From: Maratus speciosus
Lineage: Eukaryota; Arthropoda; Arachnida; Araneae; Salticidae
Direction: 5' to 3'
NCBI GenBank assembly: GCA_963932465.1
Contig: OZ010796.1
Coordinates: forward strand, 72,729,974-72,793,973
DNA: 64,000 nucleotides
Position numbers and translations under genes: made by a program. The notes under the pieces were generated by a model. That model searched no databases. It was not told the DNA's origin and saw nothing but the letters and a program-made list of their open reading frames with translations. This document shows positions 11,418-22,428 of this stretch, in pieces. Each line of letters starts with the position of its first letter. Positions within the stretch are counted from its first letter, which is position 1.

Positions 11418-11639
11418 GTCAGGTTGAGGTAAAAGCGGGTAACCCGACCCAATGCAAGACTCTACTACAAGTACTTGATAAAACAAAATAGGAGAATATT
11501 CAAAAAATCATCAAAGTATTTGCTGTGGTGCACTATTACTATAGAAGGCATACTAAAATTACCTTACTTGGCCTATGATCAGTTTTCTTCACCTGCTTTT
11601 GATACAATACTTTCCAAAAGGCAGGGCTCACAAATGGTC

Positions 11640-12650
11640 CCCTTTTATGCATTTTGGTCCCCTTAGTCCCCTTTCTGTGGCTGGAAAACATTTACTAATG
11701 TGGAAAAATCACCACAAAACTTGAAAAACTCTAAAAATGATAAAAGTTCAAATATTGCGTTTTACTATAGCAAGCTAAAACATTGTAACAGGAATTCTTT
11801 CATGAATGTCAAAAAATTGCCCACAATGTGAAAAGATGTTAAAATACGCATTGAAAATCTCATTAAAAATCCCTAAAAATTAAAGTTAAGAGGACAAAAT
11901 TTTACTACATTAAGTAAAAAGTTTGAAACCAAATTTCAAAAAATCACCATAAAATGTAAAAAAAAAAAGAAAGAAAGAAAATTGCAAAAAAATCAAAAAT
12001 TGCTATAGAAATTCAATTTTATTGAAAAGAGGACAAAATTTAATAACTTCTGTGAAAAGATTGAAACTGGAATCCTTTTACGAATGTCAAAAAATCGCAT
12101 AAAAAATTCAAAAATTGCTGTAATAAGCTTTATTGAAAAGAGGACAACATTTACTGATTTGGGCTAAAAAAATTGAAGCTGTTTCCGATTTACTAGTGTG
12201 AAAAAGTCACTGCATAAACATCACTAAAAATTCAGAAAATCAGAGAAGTCAAAATGTACTATAGTAGGGCTAAAACATTGTATCCGGAATTTTTTCACAA
12301 ATGGGGGGGAAAAATCCTTGCCGGATGCGAATTTTTTTTTAAATTGCTAACAATTTAAACCAGAGGATGCAATCATGGAAAGACAAAATTTACTACATTA
12401 GGGTTAAAAGTTTGAAACCAAATTTCTTTTATAAATGTCAAAAAAATCACTGCAAAATGCCAAGAAACAATGAAATAATTGTGAAATATTTTAAAATCCC
12501 TATATAAATTCCAAATAAACTTTATTGTAAAAAGGACAAAATTTACTACATTCTGCTAAAAAAATTTAAACCAGATTCCTTTTACAAATTTGGAAAAATT
12601 GCCATAAAACATGAAAAAAAACCAAAAAATTACATTTAAAAAAACTACTC
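11640..12650. repeat. Array of degenerate 100-150 bp units
   Basis: At least seven units of the type 'AAAATTTACTACATT', then 'GGGCTAAAA', 'TTGAAACC', 'TCCTTTTACAAATGTCAAAA', with starts near 11690, 11760, 11897, 12028, 12150, 12253, 12386 and 12540. The array starts after 'GGGCTCACAAATGGTCCCC' (11625-11645). Two units of the same kind sit inside the element 8323-9565 (9285-9335 and 9410-9470), so the two loci are related. No coding frame. Confidence 0.75.
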
Positions 12651-13716
12651 AAAAATGTCCAAAAATTGGCTTCTATGTGCATAACTTTAGACATACAGCT
12701 GCCTTCTTGCCAAATCTTATAGCTCTATTTGCAGCGATCTCGTCAGCACAAAGACACATAGACAAATCTCTATCTTTATTAGATTAATTTGTAAATACAA
12801 TTATTCAATTGGTAAATAAATCATATCCAGTGGCGTAGCTAGAGCATTTTGTTTGGGGGGGGGGGGGGGGGAGATCGAATTTACCGAATGTTCATAGTAA
12901 ATTCTATATATTTTTTTATTTTGTGTTTATTTGTATTTTGTATTTTTTTGCATTATTTTCTTTTGGGCGAGAGGTGGGGGGGGGGATTAGACATTTATTT
13001 GTTATTTCAGCAAAATATAAATAAACAGACCAAAAAATTTTAACAAAAAACTAAATAATTTCAACCATTTAAAAGTTTACAAACTGGGTGGAGCGAGGGT
13101 AGTAGAAATTATGAATGGAGGGAGTGAAGTAGGTAACTGCTGATTTATTTATCCTATTGCACAATTACGAATAAAGCAGAGGAAAAAGGTAATTTTAAAA
13201 GACTTTAACCCTTAACTGATCAGGTGAGGTGTTTTCCACCCCAGAGAAATTTCAATTATGAAGAAATTTATTTTTGTGGTATTTAGATACGTGTATTTAT
13301 ATGTATATGTATGTACACTTACAGTACTTTTTCATTTGTTTCTATTCAAGTAAGTAATGCAAAATTCACAGCAGATTTTCTTATTTTAATTTGTTACATT
13401 TTGTGGAGTGCACTAGACAAGAAATCAAATTTTGGGATTGCATACACACCACCACCTCACTACGTTATTAAAAAAAAATCACCTCATCACTTAAGTTTTA
13501 AGCTTTTCGTGCTCGATACTCCAGTTAGGGGGAGGGGGCAAAGGTAATAGCAGTAATTTGGGGTGAGGTGTAAAAAGACAGATTTAGATTGATTATTTAT
13601 TATTACAATAAAAATAAATTCAATAGAAAATATTTAAAAAATAATTCTTTTTTCTTTTATTTATAACTCAAAGTTTGAAATTTGCAATACTTTTTAAATT
13701 TTAAGTTAGAAGTCTG

Positions 13717-14501
13717 TAAGGGTAGAAATTTTCAGGTCTGGGCCAGGCCGACCCAAAGAAAAAAATTAGACCCGACCCGACCCGACCCATTATAAAAGGT
13801 AGGCCTGAACTCGACCAGGCCTGTCGAAAAAAATTATTGGCCTGGCCCGGCGTTATAGCAGCTAAAAGTTCAGACCATCCTGGCCTGGAAAAAAATGAAA
13901 ATCTTGACCCGAGCCTGGCACAGCCCAAGTGAATTTTTACAAAACATTGATTTTTACATCGATTTGGTTAAAAATTTGTCTGTACTAGAAATTCAGATCA
14001 AAAATACTTATTCTTAGCTTTTTTCTTTCTTTCTTTTCTTTTCTTTTTTTTTTTATAATTATTTTTATAGAAATGCCTTAGGCTGCGATATTTATTTTTT
14101 TAAAAAAAATAAATCTCTATTTGTTATATGCAAATGTTTCGATTATCATTAATTTTGTTAATCCATGTTCCATGTATTGAAGACTTAAATATCTAAAAAA
14201 TGCTATACAGTAAAATCTTCTAAGACGGAATCGCACAGTAAAGTAAAAAAAAATGCATTATAGACAAGTTCCCTTTTTAATAGGTGTAAATGTGTTATAT
14301 ATTCTTTTCTCATATATTATTATATTAATTTTGCATGGATCAACACATTTTTCAGTTTAAAACAGGATTCCGTCATAGGCATGTTCTTTTTCACACATAT
14401 TACTATATTTTAATTTAGCTGTATTTTGCTACCAGGCCACGCTGAGACAATGATTTTCATACGGGTTGAGTGAAAACCGGGACTGAAAATTTTGGCCCGT
14501 A
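13717..14501. mobile_element. hAT-like repeat with inverted ends, nested
   Basis: Left end TAAGGGTAGAAATTTTCAGG and right end, in reverse complement, TACGGGCCAAAATTTTCAGT agree at about 15 of the first 19 positions. The left subterminal region holds strings of 'CCCGACCCG' and 'GGCCTGG', and similar motifs follow the right end to 14570. No clear target duplication, so the family call is tentative. Confidence 0.45.
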
Positions 14502-16305
14502 AAGACTTGGAAGAATGAAACCAGTCCCGGCTTGGTACAGAAAACATTAATTAGGCCTGGTCAGGCTTAATTTATGTTTTGCCAAAATTATTTATTACTA
14601 ACTCATTTAAGTAGACATTTTTTTTAATCCAGAAGCATGTAATCAGCAGGCATGAGGCATCAAGTGCTTTGAAATCAAATAGCACTTTTAAATTTTCTGA
14701 TAAATGTATTACATATTAAGTTATAATGAATTGCTACATCATAATGATCTTTCGCCGATTGTCACATTTTAAAAAAATCTGTTCCAAACTCAACTTTGGC
14801 ACCATTTTCTGAAAGACCAGTTATCTTTACAGGAAAAAGAGAAACGCTATTCGTTTACGAATAAGAAAGAATATCTGCAAATTTCATGCATTTAAAAATG
14901 AAAATTTCTTCATGAAAGTGTAAAAAAAGATGCAAGTTACGATTTCAGAACAGCTTTAAATAGTTTTTAAAAACCACAAAATGTGGCTAATCAAAGCTGC
15001 ACTTTATTTTTAGGATATTTTTTCTGTTGAATTTTAAAGCTGGAACTTGTAACATAGAAAGTTATCAGAATTGAAATAGTCAAATATCATGTTAAGCAAT
15101 TGAGCATAAGTATAAAAAAATTAAATATTATTATTTTAATTTGCAATAATAAAAAAAAGAGTGTTGAACACAAAAAGATTTTTTTTGATGGGGAAGGGGA
15201 GAGAGGGTAGACAGTGTGGAAAATTATTTTGTTTTCTGCAAAATTACTTTGCTTGCATTTTTGTGAGCTGTAGTGTTGATTCTGTTACATGAATTAGCCT
15301 GATTCAAGTCAAAGGATTTTTTTAATTAATTTAATTTATCTTTGAGATCATTTCATTTCAGAAAACAAGGAAAAAAATTGTTTTCAGTTTTTGCAGCAGA
15401 AAGTAAATGTATGTCTCAAAACGCCAGTTAGAAAAAAGATTAATGCTTATCATCAATGCACTTGTCTTTATATATCAATACAACTGATGATTTCAAAAGA
15501 AGTTCAAAAACATAAATAAAAAATATCTTTTCGAACTGAATGACAAGAGCCAGTGTCGCAGTTGTAAAAAAACAAAGGCTATGCACTAAAGTCATGAACA
15601 TTCATGGATACAGTATACGCTAATTCTTTATTTGAGAAGCAGAGGGTATGCAGAGCTTCTTAAAAAATCCAGAGAGAGAGTATACGGTGTATATCTCCGT
15701 ATAGCCTTCTCTATCCCGTAACAAGAACAGATCCAGATCTTAAAACATATCGTCGGTTTGTATTTAGGTTACAAAGGAAAAAATCCAATATTTTATAGTT
15801 CTCTATCTTATTATTATTTTTCTTTAAAGCGGTTCTCGAGCGTACTACTGAACAACGCAAAATTTTCTGACACATTTTCTGTCTCATTTTTAAGCATATT
15901 GGCAGACCTGACTGTTGAAGCGGAATACAATGGAAACTAGTTTTACATTTTTTGATAAAATTACTTATCATGTTATAAGCGATTGTGGTCACATGACGAC
16001 AAGTTTTTTGCCTTTCTCGAGCTGTCGTGTCTGGAATTCCGTTCAAAACGCCAACTTTGACAATATTTTCTGAAAAATCTTTTGTGTTTACCAAAAAATG
16101 GAAAACATGTTTCGACTACATAGTTTCTGAATAACAACACCAGCCCATTTCCGAACAAAAATGAATTCAGAAATGTCTCAGAAAGTAGCTCTTTTGATTT
16201 GAAAACACCCTTAAGGATTTTTTTCCCGTATTTTTTTTTAAATAATTTTTTCAAGAAACTTTTAATTTTTCGAAGATACAATATACCATTATATATAGTA
16301 GCTAA

Positions 16306-17965
16306 TAGGGAATTCGGTATCTATTCTGTATTCGGCCTTTTCGGCCATGTTACCGAATATTCAGTTAGGCTGAATATCAAGATTTCGGCCAAACCAAATA
16401 CTTAAAAAAACTTTTAAAACATTTTTAAAAATCTTACACAATTTCTACTTTTAACTGTCAACTTATAAAGATATTCATAATAATTAGAAACAGAATCATA
16501 TTTAAGTAAAAGAGAATGTTTTTACGTTATTTGCTTTTTTTAAAGTATTACTTAAGAAAATTAACCATTAATGGGGATTTGCATAGGAATTAACAATGTA
16601 AAAGTGCTAGTTCCTGAACCTTTTCTAGTAAATAAACTGTTTCTTGCTTTTTCGCAAAAATAATAATTCTAATCAAAACAGAAAAACTTTCAGGGTTGAT
16701 AATACACATCAAGAAAGACAATTTTTGCTCAGAAAACCATAATCGCAATCCACTTATTCAGCTATAAATAAAGTGTATCTCATCTCATTCGAGGTCAAAC
16801 TTGGATTTTCATTTGTTAACCCTAACGAAGATATCATAGCTATATGTTTAACAAACTTGCTTTGATTTCTGTCAAATATAATATCATGATGAGAAGTGCT
16901 GGAAATTGCCACTTTTCATATTTAAACAACTATGAGGTAGACATTCCTTTATTCAGAATGCAATTTATCATCACATTTAATACAAACTAAATTAATATGA
17001 AACAAATCTTACTAAAATATCTTCATTTACTGATAAAGTTGTGAACAAAAATTCAGTTTCAGCTTATAGTTACACACCCAGAATTTTTGACTGAATATAT
17101 TATAATTTTGATGGAATAAATGGAGTGAAGTGTTGCTTCTTGTTCAAAATTTTTTTGTCTTGACCACATTTTCTCTGTTGAAAGTTTGTTGCATTTTTTT
17201 TTGGAATAATGTGTGTGAAAATAATCTCTGAAAATAATTGCCCATTCGAAATACTGATCTAAGATGCATTTAAAAACTTCATTGCTAAATCAAAGACAGT
17301 AGAAAAGTTATTTTTGCTGAGTTATTTGTTTTAGAATTTAAAAAAAAATTATTCACTTGGTTTAATTCATCAGAAGAAGCTATGAAATATCAAACTTTTT
17401 TAATTAATAAAATTTTAAAATTCTCTTCTTAAATACCTCAAAGCAGATTTTTTTCATGTATAAAGTTTACTTGTAAAAAGTTCTTGTTTATCAATATGTA
17501 AGTTTCTGCATTAAATATTATGTAAAATTATTTTAAAATTTAACATTTTAATGCCTTTAACCTTTGAAATATAAAAGTATTCGACCAGCCGAGTACTTGG
17601 TATTTGGCCAAATAGTTACTACTCGGCTGGCCGAATATTCGGTATCGGCCAAACAGTTAATTTTACTAGCCGAATATTCGGTATATGATTCACCTGTAGG
17701 CCGAATATTCAGTAGAAAAGTTATTTTTGCTAAGTTGTTTTTTTTAGAATTTAAAAAAAAAAAATTATTCACTTGGTTTAATTCACAAGAAGAAGCCATG
17801 AAATATGAAACTTTTTAATTAATAAAATTTTAAAATATTTGACCAGCCAAATATTTGGTATTTGGCCGAATAGTTACTACTCGGCTAGCCGAATATTCGG
17901 TATCCGGTTCGCCTGTAGGCTGAATATTTGGTATTCGGTCAAAATCACTATTTGGTACATCCTGA
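16306..17965. mobile_element. hAT-like element with CCGAATATTCGG subterminal repeats
   Basis: Flanked by GTAGCTAA (16298-16305) and GTAGCTGA (17966-17973), an 8-bp target duplication with one mismatch. The left end starts TAGGGAATTCGGTATC; the right end in reverse complement starts TCAGGATGTACC. Subterminal regions carry many copies of the palindromic 'CCGAATATTCGG' (for example near 17630, 17670 and 17890). A segment near 17340-17410 is repeated near 17755-17830 ('TTATTCACTTGGTTTAATTC'), a direct internal duplication. No transposase. Confidence 0.75.
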
Positions 17966-18312
17966 GTAGCTGATGTAATTTTATTACACCATTTTAATTT
18001 TCTTTGATAAGAAAAAATTCCGGTTCTCTCTTATTTTTTGCTTTGAAAAACAGACAATACAACAGTAAACATCTATAATCTTATAGCGACATCCTGTCAC
18101 CCGAAAAAAACCACGAAATATCCACCCCCCATAGCTTTCATAGTCCAGCAAAACGAATTTTAATGAATAAGAAGTCTGGCCTTCTAATTTTATTTGCATT
18201 GGTCAAGGAATGTACGCATTTACCCTCAAGGCCTTTTTCTCCAGATTCCTTTCTTGAACAAAGCGAAGATATTCTCTACAGGGATACTGCATAGAAATAG
18301 GAAGAAGGTATA

Positions 18313-18800
18313 CAGTAGAAGATCTTTATAACGCAATTCTATATAACGCAATTCTCCATATAACTCACAACTTCTCAGATGTAAACAAGGATTTTTGCAG
18401 TTAAAAAGCACCAGCACTTTCACATTGTAAAATATTGCTACTCTCTAGAGGACTAAATTTGATACATTAGTTCAACTTTATCTTCTAATTTAAGACCTTT
18501 TTACTGAAAAAATGCTATTACAATAAACATGTTTGAAAATGTCTAATATAAGGGATGATTGTGTCAGTTATATTTGGATCATGTTTATAAAGTAAATTTA
18601 ACAATGCCTGACTTATATTATGCGAAAATTTATGATTTGGATAACTCTTGGTAACAAGGAAATGCAGTATAAAGATATTCTAATGTATTTTAATGTGTTT
18701 CAGACATATTTGGCCATGTTTACAAGGTGAATTTAATGATGTGATCCATATAACGCACAACTTTGCGTTTTTAGGTTTGCGTTATAAAGATCTTCTACTG
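18313..18800. mobile_element. Mariner-type MITE, 488 bp, 24-bp perfect TIR
   Basis: Left end starts CAGTAGAAGATCTTTATAAC; the right end is its exact inverted copy over 24 bp. Both are flanked by TA (18311-18312 and 18801-18802). The ends contain repeated 'TATAACGCA' motifs. Too short to encode a transposase and no frame is present. Confidence 0.9.
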
Positions 18801-19169
18801 TATGTAATCGTCTAAGGGGTGCTATATCATGGACCCTCCCCTTCTTATACCCATAGAATAGCTAAAAAGTGAAATTGCCACCGACTCCAAGCAAAAAAAA
18901 AAATTACATAATGCAAAGAGAAAGGAAATTTCTAATTAGAAAATATTTAATAATTTTAAATATGTTTTGACATTGTTTTCTGTTTTGTAATATGTTTTTA
19001 AAAATTCTTTAAAAAAAAGAAAAAAATCAGAGCCAAATGATGAACGAAAGTGAAATTACCGAATGTATATGAGTTTACCGAAGTGGAGGGGGTGTCGCAC
19101 CTCCCTCCCCCCCCCCTGTAGCTACGTCCCTGATCATATCAGTTGTAAATTTCCAAATCGCAGAAAAAA

Positions 19170-19243
19170 GTCTGGGCCAGGATTCGAACCAGGGATGTCT
19201 TGGCTGGAGCTGCCAATGCTCTACCTACTGAGCCATCCCGGAC
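19170..19243 (-). ncRNA. tRNA-like sequence (SINE head or tRNA pseudogene)
   Basis: On the minus strand, an A-box-like 'TGGCTCAGTAGGTAGAGC' and a B-box 'GGTTCGAATCC' are correctly spaced. The acceptor arms pair at 6 of 7 positions, and a 5-bp anticodon stem TTGGC/GCCAA closes a 7-base loop AGCTCCA. Against a functional tRNA are G instead of U before the anticodon, a T:T mismatch in the T stem and no clear amino-acid identity (the loop would read CUC). It lies 30 bp outside the right TSD of the 6.3-kb hAT-like element. Most likely a decayed tRNA-derived SINE head. Confidence 0.55.
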
Positions 19244-19439
19244 AAATCTGAAGGACTAATTCACCCAGTTAACCCTAATGATGCCATACTATGCTTTTTC
19301 CAATGAACATTATAGCTTATTTCAGCTTTTATTGGGTAGTACAAAGGAACTAAATTTTGAGATTAATAATTAACAATATCTAATCAATTGTTAATCTAAT
19401 TTTAATACTCAACAGGAGGTACTGTTATGCTGTGCTTTT

Positions 19440-20175
19440 TTAGCTCACAGGCTATCAAAGCTTTTGAGCTAATGTTCCCCCTGGTTCTGTATGTATGTAT
19501 GTACATATGTACGCAATGCAATAACTCTTGATAGAAATATCCAATTTACTTCAAATTTTTTGCTAGGTTCATTCTGATAAGGTACTTCCCTGAGTAGTTT
19601 TGGGGGTTCATTGATTAAGTATAAAGGTCTAATCCCCCCCCCCCTCCTTAACTTAGATAAATGGCTTTTTCATGCAGAATTATCAGATTTTCTTCAAATT
19701 TTGGTATACTGGTTAATTCTGATAATTAACTTCCCTGATTAAATTTGAAGGTTCATTGTTTAAGTCTAAAGGGGACACGGGGGGGGGGGGGGAAAGGGAA
19801 TACCCCCTTAATTTAGATAAATGGATTTTTCAGTCTGATTTGCTTCAAATTTGGTATACAGGTTTATTCTGATAAAGCGCTTCCCTGATTATATTTGGAA
19901 GTTCATTAGTTAAATATAAAGGAAGGAACGGGGGGCTAATACCCCTTTTTATTTAGATAAATAGGTTTTTTTATCTGATTTGCTTTAAATTTGATATACT
20001 GGTTTATTCTGATAAGGTGCTTCTGTGATGAGATTTAAAGGCTCATTGGTTAAGTATAAAGATTTGAAACAGGGGAGAGTCTAATCCCCCCCTTAATTTA
20101 TTTTTCAAGGGCATTATTTTTTGAAATAAGAGTATAATTTACAATTAGTGTGAATAGCCTTTGAGCTCAATGCCA
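19440..20175. repeat. Element with four ~145-bp tandem units
   Basis: Units carrying 'TTATTCTGATAAGG', then 'CTTCCCTGAT', 'GTTCATTG' and 'TTAGATAAATGG' start near 19568, 19711, 19861 and 20003, so the period is about 143-150 bp. Each unit carries a G/C-rich homopolymer patch. The whole is bounded by 'TAGCTCACAGGCTATC' (19450) and an inverted, degenerate partner near 20155-20170. Confidence 0.7.
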
Positions 20176-20506
20176 TCAGTTTAACTGGGCACTTTTCTTT
20201 TTATTTATTCTCTGACACTGTTACTCCGTGTTAAATTCGAAGAAATGAACCATACTTTGTCATTGCTAGTGTGCAACTCTGTTAACAATTGATTTGATAT
20301 TTTCTTAGGTGTATTAATTTTTATTGTTTATATTTTATTGCAAATCATTTTTTTGCTGTTATAAAAATATTAAGGGGAGACGTCAGGGACATTCTTTGAA
20401 AAAAATGATATTTTTGTTATCGGCTTAAAAAATTTTTTGAACCTCCCTGAATCCATTGGTATGCCCAGTTTTTTTCTGACCATTAGAAATAATTTTAAAA
20501 ACTCAA

Positions 20507-21401
20507 GGGAAGACAAGACTGGGACGCCACACCTACTCACACTAAGGGAAGACACAACTGGGAGAACACTCACTCACATTAATTTTATTGTAGCATTTTA
20601 TACTCATTTATTATATGTAACTAAACTTTATCCAAGTGTTTATATACATTTTAATTCGTGTGTTTGATAAAACACTGCAAGAACTTCACACAAATTTAGT
20701 TTGATTTTTTTTTCGTTTGTAGATTTTCGAAAAATTGTATTTTTCAGCTAAAAATCCCATTAACTCCTAAAGTACTTGAGTGATTTCGATAAGAAAAAAA
20801 AATTGTTGGTAGAGTATAAATATAAGATCATATGCAGTAGACAGTTAAAAAAAAAATTAATTAGTTTTAGAAAAAAACATTCCTGAAAATAGAAAATTTC
20901 TGAAAAATTGCCATTGCTCTAAAATAAGAAGTTTTAGTCACAGAAAAAACTGTCTGCCATGTCTTGAGCATTATCCAGTGAATAGGAATTCAGAATTTCA
21001 TCAAAATTGGTCTGGTAGTTTCTGTGGAAACAGGTCTTAAAGCTTGCATTCCCCCCTATACTTGCACCCATTCTTGCCTTCCCTCAAAAACATTTTTCGG
21101 CTTTGTCATTTTGTAACACAAAGTGCAAGCTAAAAAAATACAAGTCGCAGTTCAACACAAAGCAAAATACAAAATGTTGGCATCTTTTGATTAAACAATA
21201 AGAAGGTTTTAAAAAGGTGTACAAACATTTGACAGACTATCAACACTCCCAACATTTGCTCTGTCGATATGTAATCAGAAAACTCAATTTGTCATTCGCA
21301 AAGAGCGAGAATTGTGAATATTTATGTTTTTTGGATCTCCTGAAAAATCGTATTTTTCAGGTAAAAATCCTATTATCTCATAAAGTACTCGAGCGATTTT
21401 G

Positions 21402-21432
<31 letters not shown>

Positions 21433-21692
21433 GTGGTAGAGTATAAATATAAGATAACAGCATACATATGTAGCAGACAGTTCTTAAAAAAATTAACAAA
21501 ATTTCTGAAAAATTGCCATTGCTCTAAAATAAAAAGTTTTAGTCGCAGAAAAAAACTGTCTGCCATAAAGTCTTGAGCATAATCCAATGAATATGGATTC
21601 CAGATTTCATCAAAATCGGTCAGGTATTTTCCGAGAAAACAGGTCTTAAAGCTCGCATGTTTCCCATAGAATTGCACCCAGTCTTGTCTTCC
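20507..21692. mobile_element. TIR repeat containing a direct 370-bp duplication
   Basis: GGAAGACAAGACTGGG at 20508 is the exact inverted copy of CCCAGTCTTGTCTTCC at 21677-21692. Inside, two direct copies of a sequence of about 370 bp (20718-21085 and 21330-21700) share 'AAAAATTGCCATTGCTCTAA', 'ACTGTCTGCCAT' and 'ACAGGTCTTAAAGC', at roughly 80-85% identity by eye. The first copy also ends in a degenerate version of the same terminus (near 21063). An (AT)n run lies at 21401-21429. No coding motif. Confidence 0.7.
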
Positions 21693-21894
21693 TTTAATAA
21701 AGCATCAATTTAAATTAAAAGCTCCTTTTAGGAGAATTTTCAATGTGAGTACTGAATATTGTAATACTTCCTATCTTCTTGCAGTAGGACATTTAGCTAA
21801 GTGTACTTTTTAGTGACCCATTTTTATAAACATAACCATATTTTTGGGGGTAATTTTTAAAAATTTGCTTGCATATTTAGGAAAACTCGGTGCA

Positions 21895-21990
21895 GTATTT
21901 TTAGACATGGTCTCCCAAAGTCCCCTTTTTTAATATAAATGGTCCTTTTTCCTCCTTTTAGGGGAGTAAAATGTGTTGGGAGCCCTAAAA
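21895..21990. repeat. Miniature repeat related to the array start at 11630
   Basis: 'GGTCTCCCAAAGTCCCC' and 'GTGTTGGGAGCCCTA' form short inverted ends around 'ATGGTCCTTTTTCCTCC', resembling the 'GGGCTCACAAATGGTCCCC' start at 11625. Confidence 0.4.
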
Positions 21991-22109
21991 AGGTTTTAAT
22001 CTGAACTTCCGATCAGTAAAACATGATTGCTTCACTCTTATTAAACAAACCTGTGCTGACTATCAAACAATAATGCCCTTCATCATTTGTGCCTGGTGTT
22101 AGAAACACT

Positions 22110-22345
22110 TGTGTTGTCAATACTTTTGCATAGGAAAGTTCTTTCATGTATATTATAAGACAAAATTCCTGCATTTCAGAGCTGTTTTTTTACTTCTTTT
22201 TCTTCTTCAGAAACAGAAAAGGGTCCATATTTTGCAAACTATTGGATTCAGGAATTTAGTTTGTCTACATTTCTTGATCCTTGTGACAAAAGCTTTTGAA
22301 TAATAGCATGCTCATTGAAATCCTGAACTGACAGTTAGGGATGTT
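22110..22345 (-). repeat. Dispersed repeat, arm 2 of an inverted pair
   Basis: In reverse complement this reads like 6600-6850, sharing 'CATCCCTAACTGTCAG', 'CCTGAATCCAATAGTTTGC' and 'AATTTTGTCTTATAAT'. It lies in the same intron about 15 kb away. No function recognised. Confidence 0.65.
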
Positions 22346-22428
22346 TCCTAGTTAGAGGGTTAAAATATTTTCACTACTTTATGATATTGTTAAAAAATGT
22401 TAAAATATAAAATGTAAGCAATATATGT

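Larger units (their letters stand above)
7045..11464. mobile_element. hAT-like non-autonomous element, 4.4 kb, exact 8-bp TSD
   Basis: Flanked by the exact direct repeat CTACAAGT (7037-7044 and 11465-11472), the 8-bp target duplication expected of hAT transposons. The ends are inverted: left TAAAGTCCTGCGCACGTCGG, right in reverse complement TAGAGTCTTGCATTGGGTCG. Subterminal regions (7060-7145 and 10940-11110) are strings of degenerate 'AACCCGAACCTGA' motifs, another hAT-like trait. No transposase was seen. The outer part 7160-7285 is homologous to 62320-62430, inside a second copy of the family. Nested inside are the elements at 7368-9915 and 8323-9565. Confidence 0.82.
12828..19132. mobile_element. 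hAT-like element, 6.3 kb, exact 8-bp TSD
   Basis: Exact 8-bp direct repeat ATCATATC at 12820-12827 and 19133-19140. Inverted ends: CAGTGGCGTAGCTAGAGCAT on the left, CAGGGACGTAGCTACAGGGG in reverse complement on the right, each followed by a G run and then 'TTTACCGAA' or 'ATTTACCGAAT'. Nested inside are the elements at 13717-14501, 16306-17965 and 18313-18800; without them about 3.4 kb remains. I see no hAT transposase frame. The exact TSD over 6.3 kb argues that it is one insertion rather than two unrelated ends. Confidence 0.78.

Noticed and set aside
12857..12872. G and C homopolymer runs as regulatory G-quadruplex sites
   Set aside because: They are parts of transposon subterminal regions or simple slippage tracts; no conserved spacing or gene-related position.
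13206..13245. TTAACCCTTAACTGATCAGG as a piggyBac end
   Set aside because: TTAA plus CCC is suggestive, but no inverted partner with TTAA was found nearby.
15711..16281. Overlapping minus-strand frames of 127 and 102 codons
   Set aside because: No motif, low-complexity Lys/Phe content, location inside the 6.3-kb hAT-like element, and no similarity to hAT transposases that I can see.
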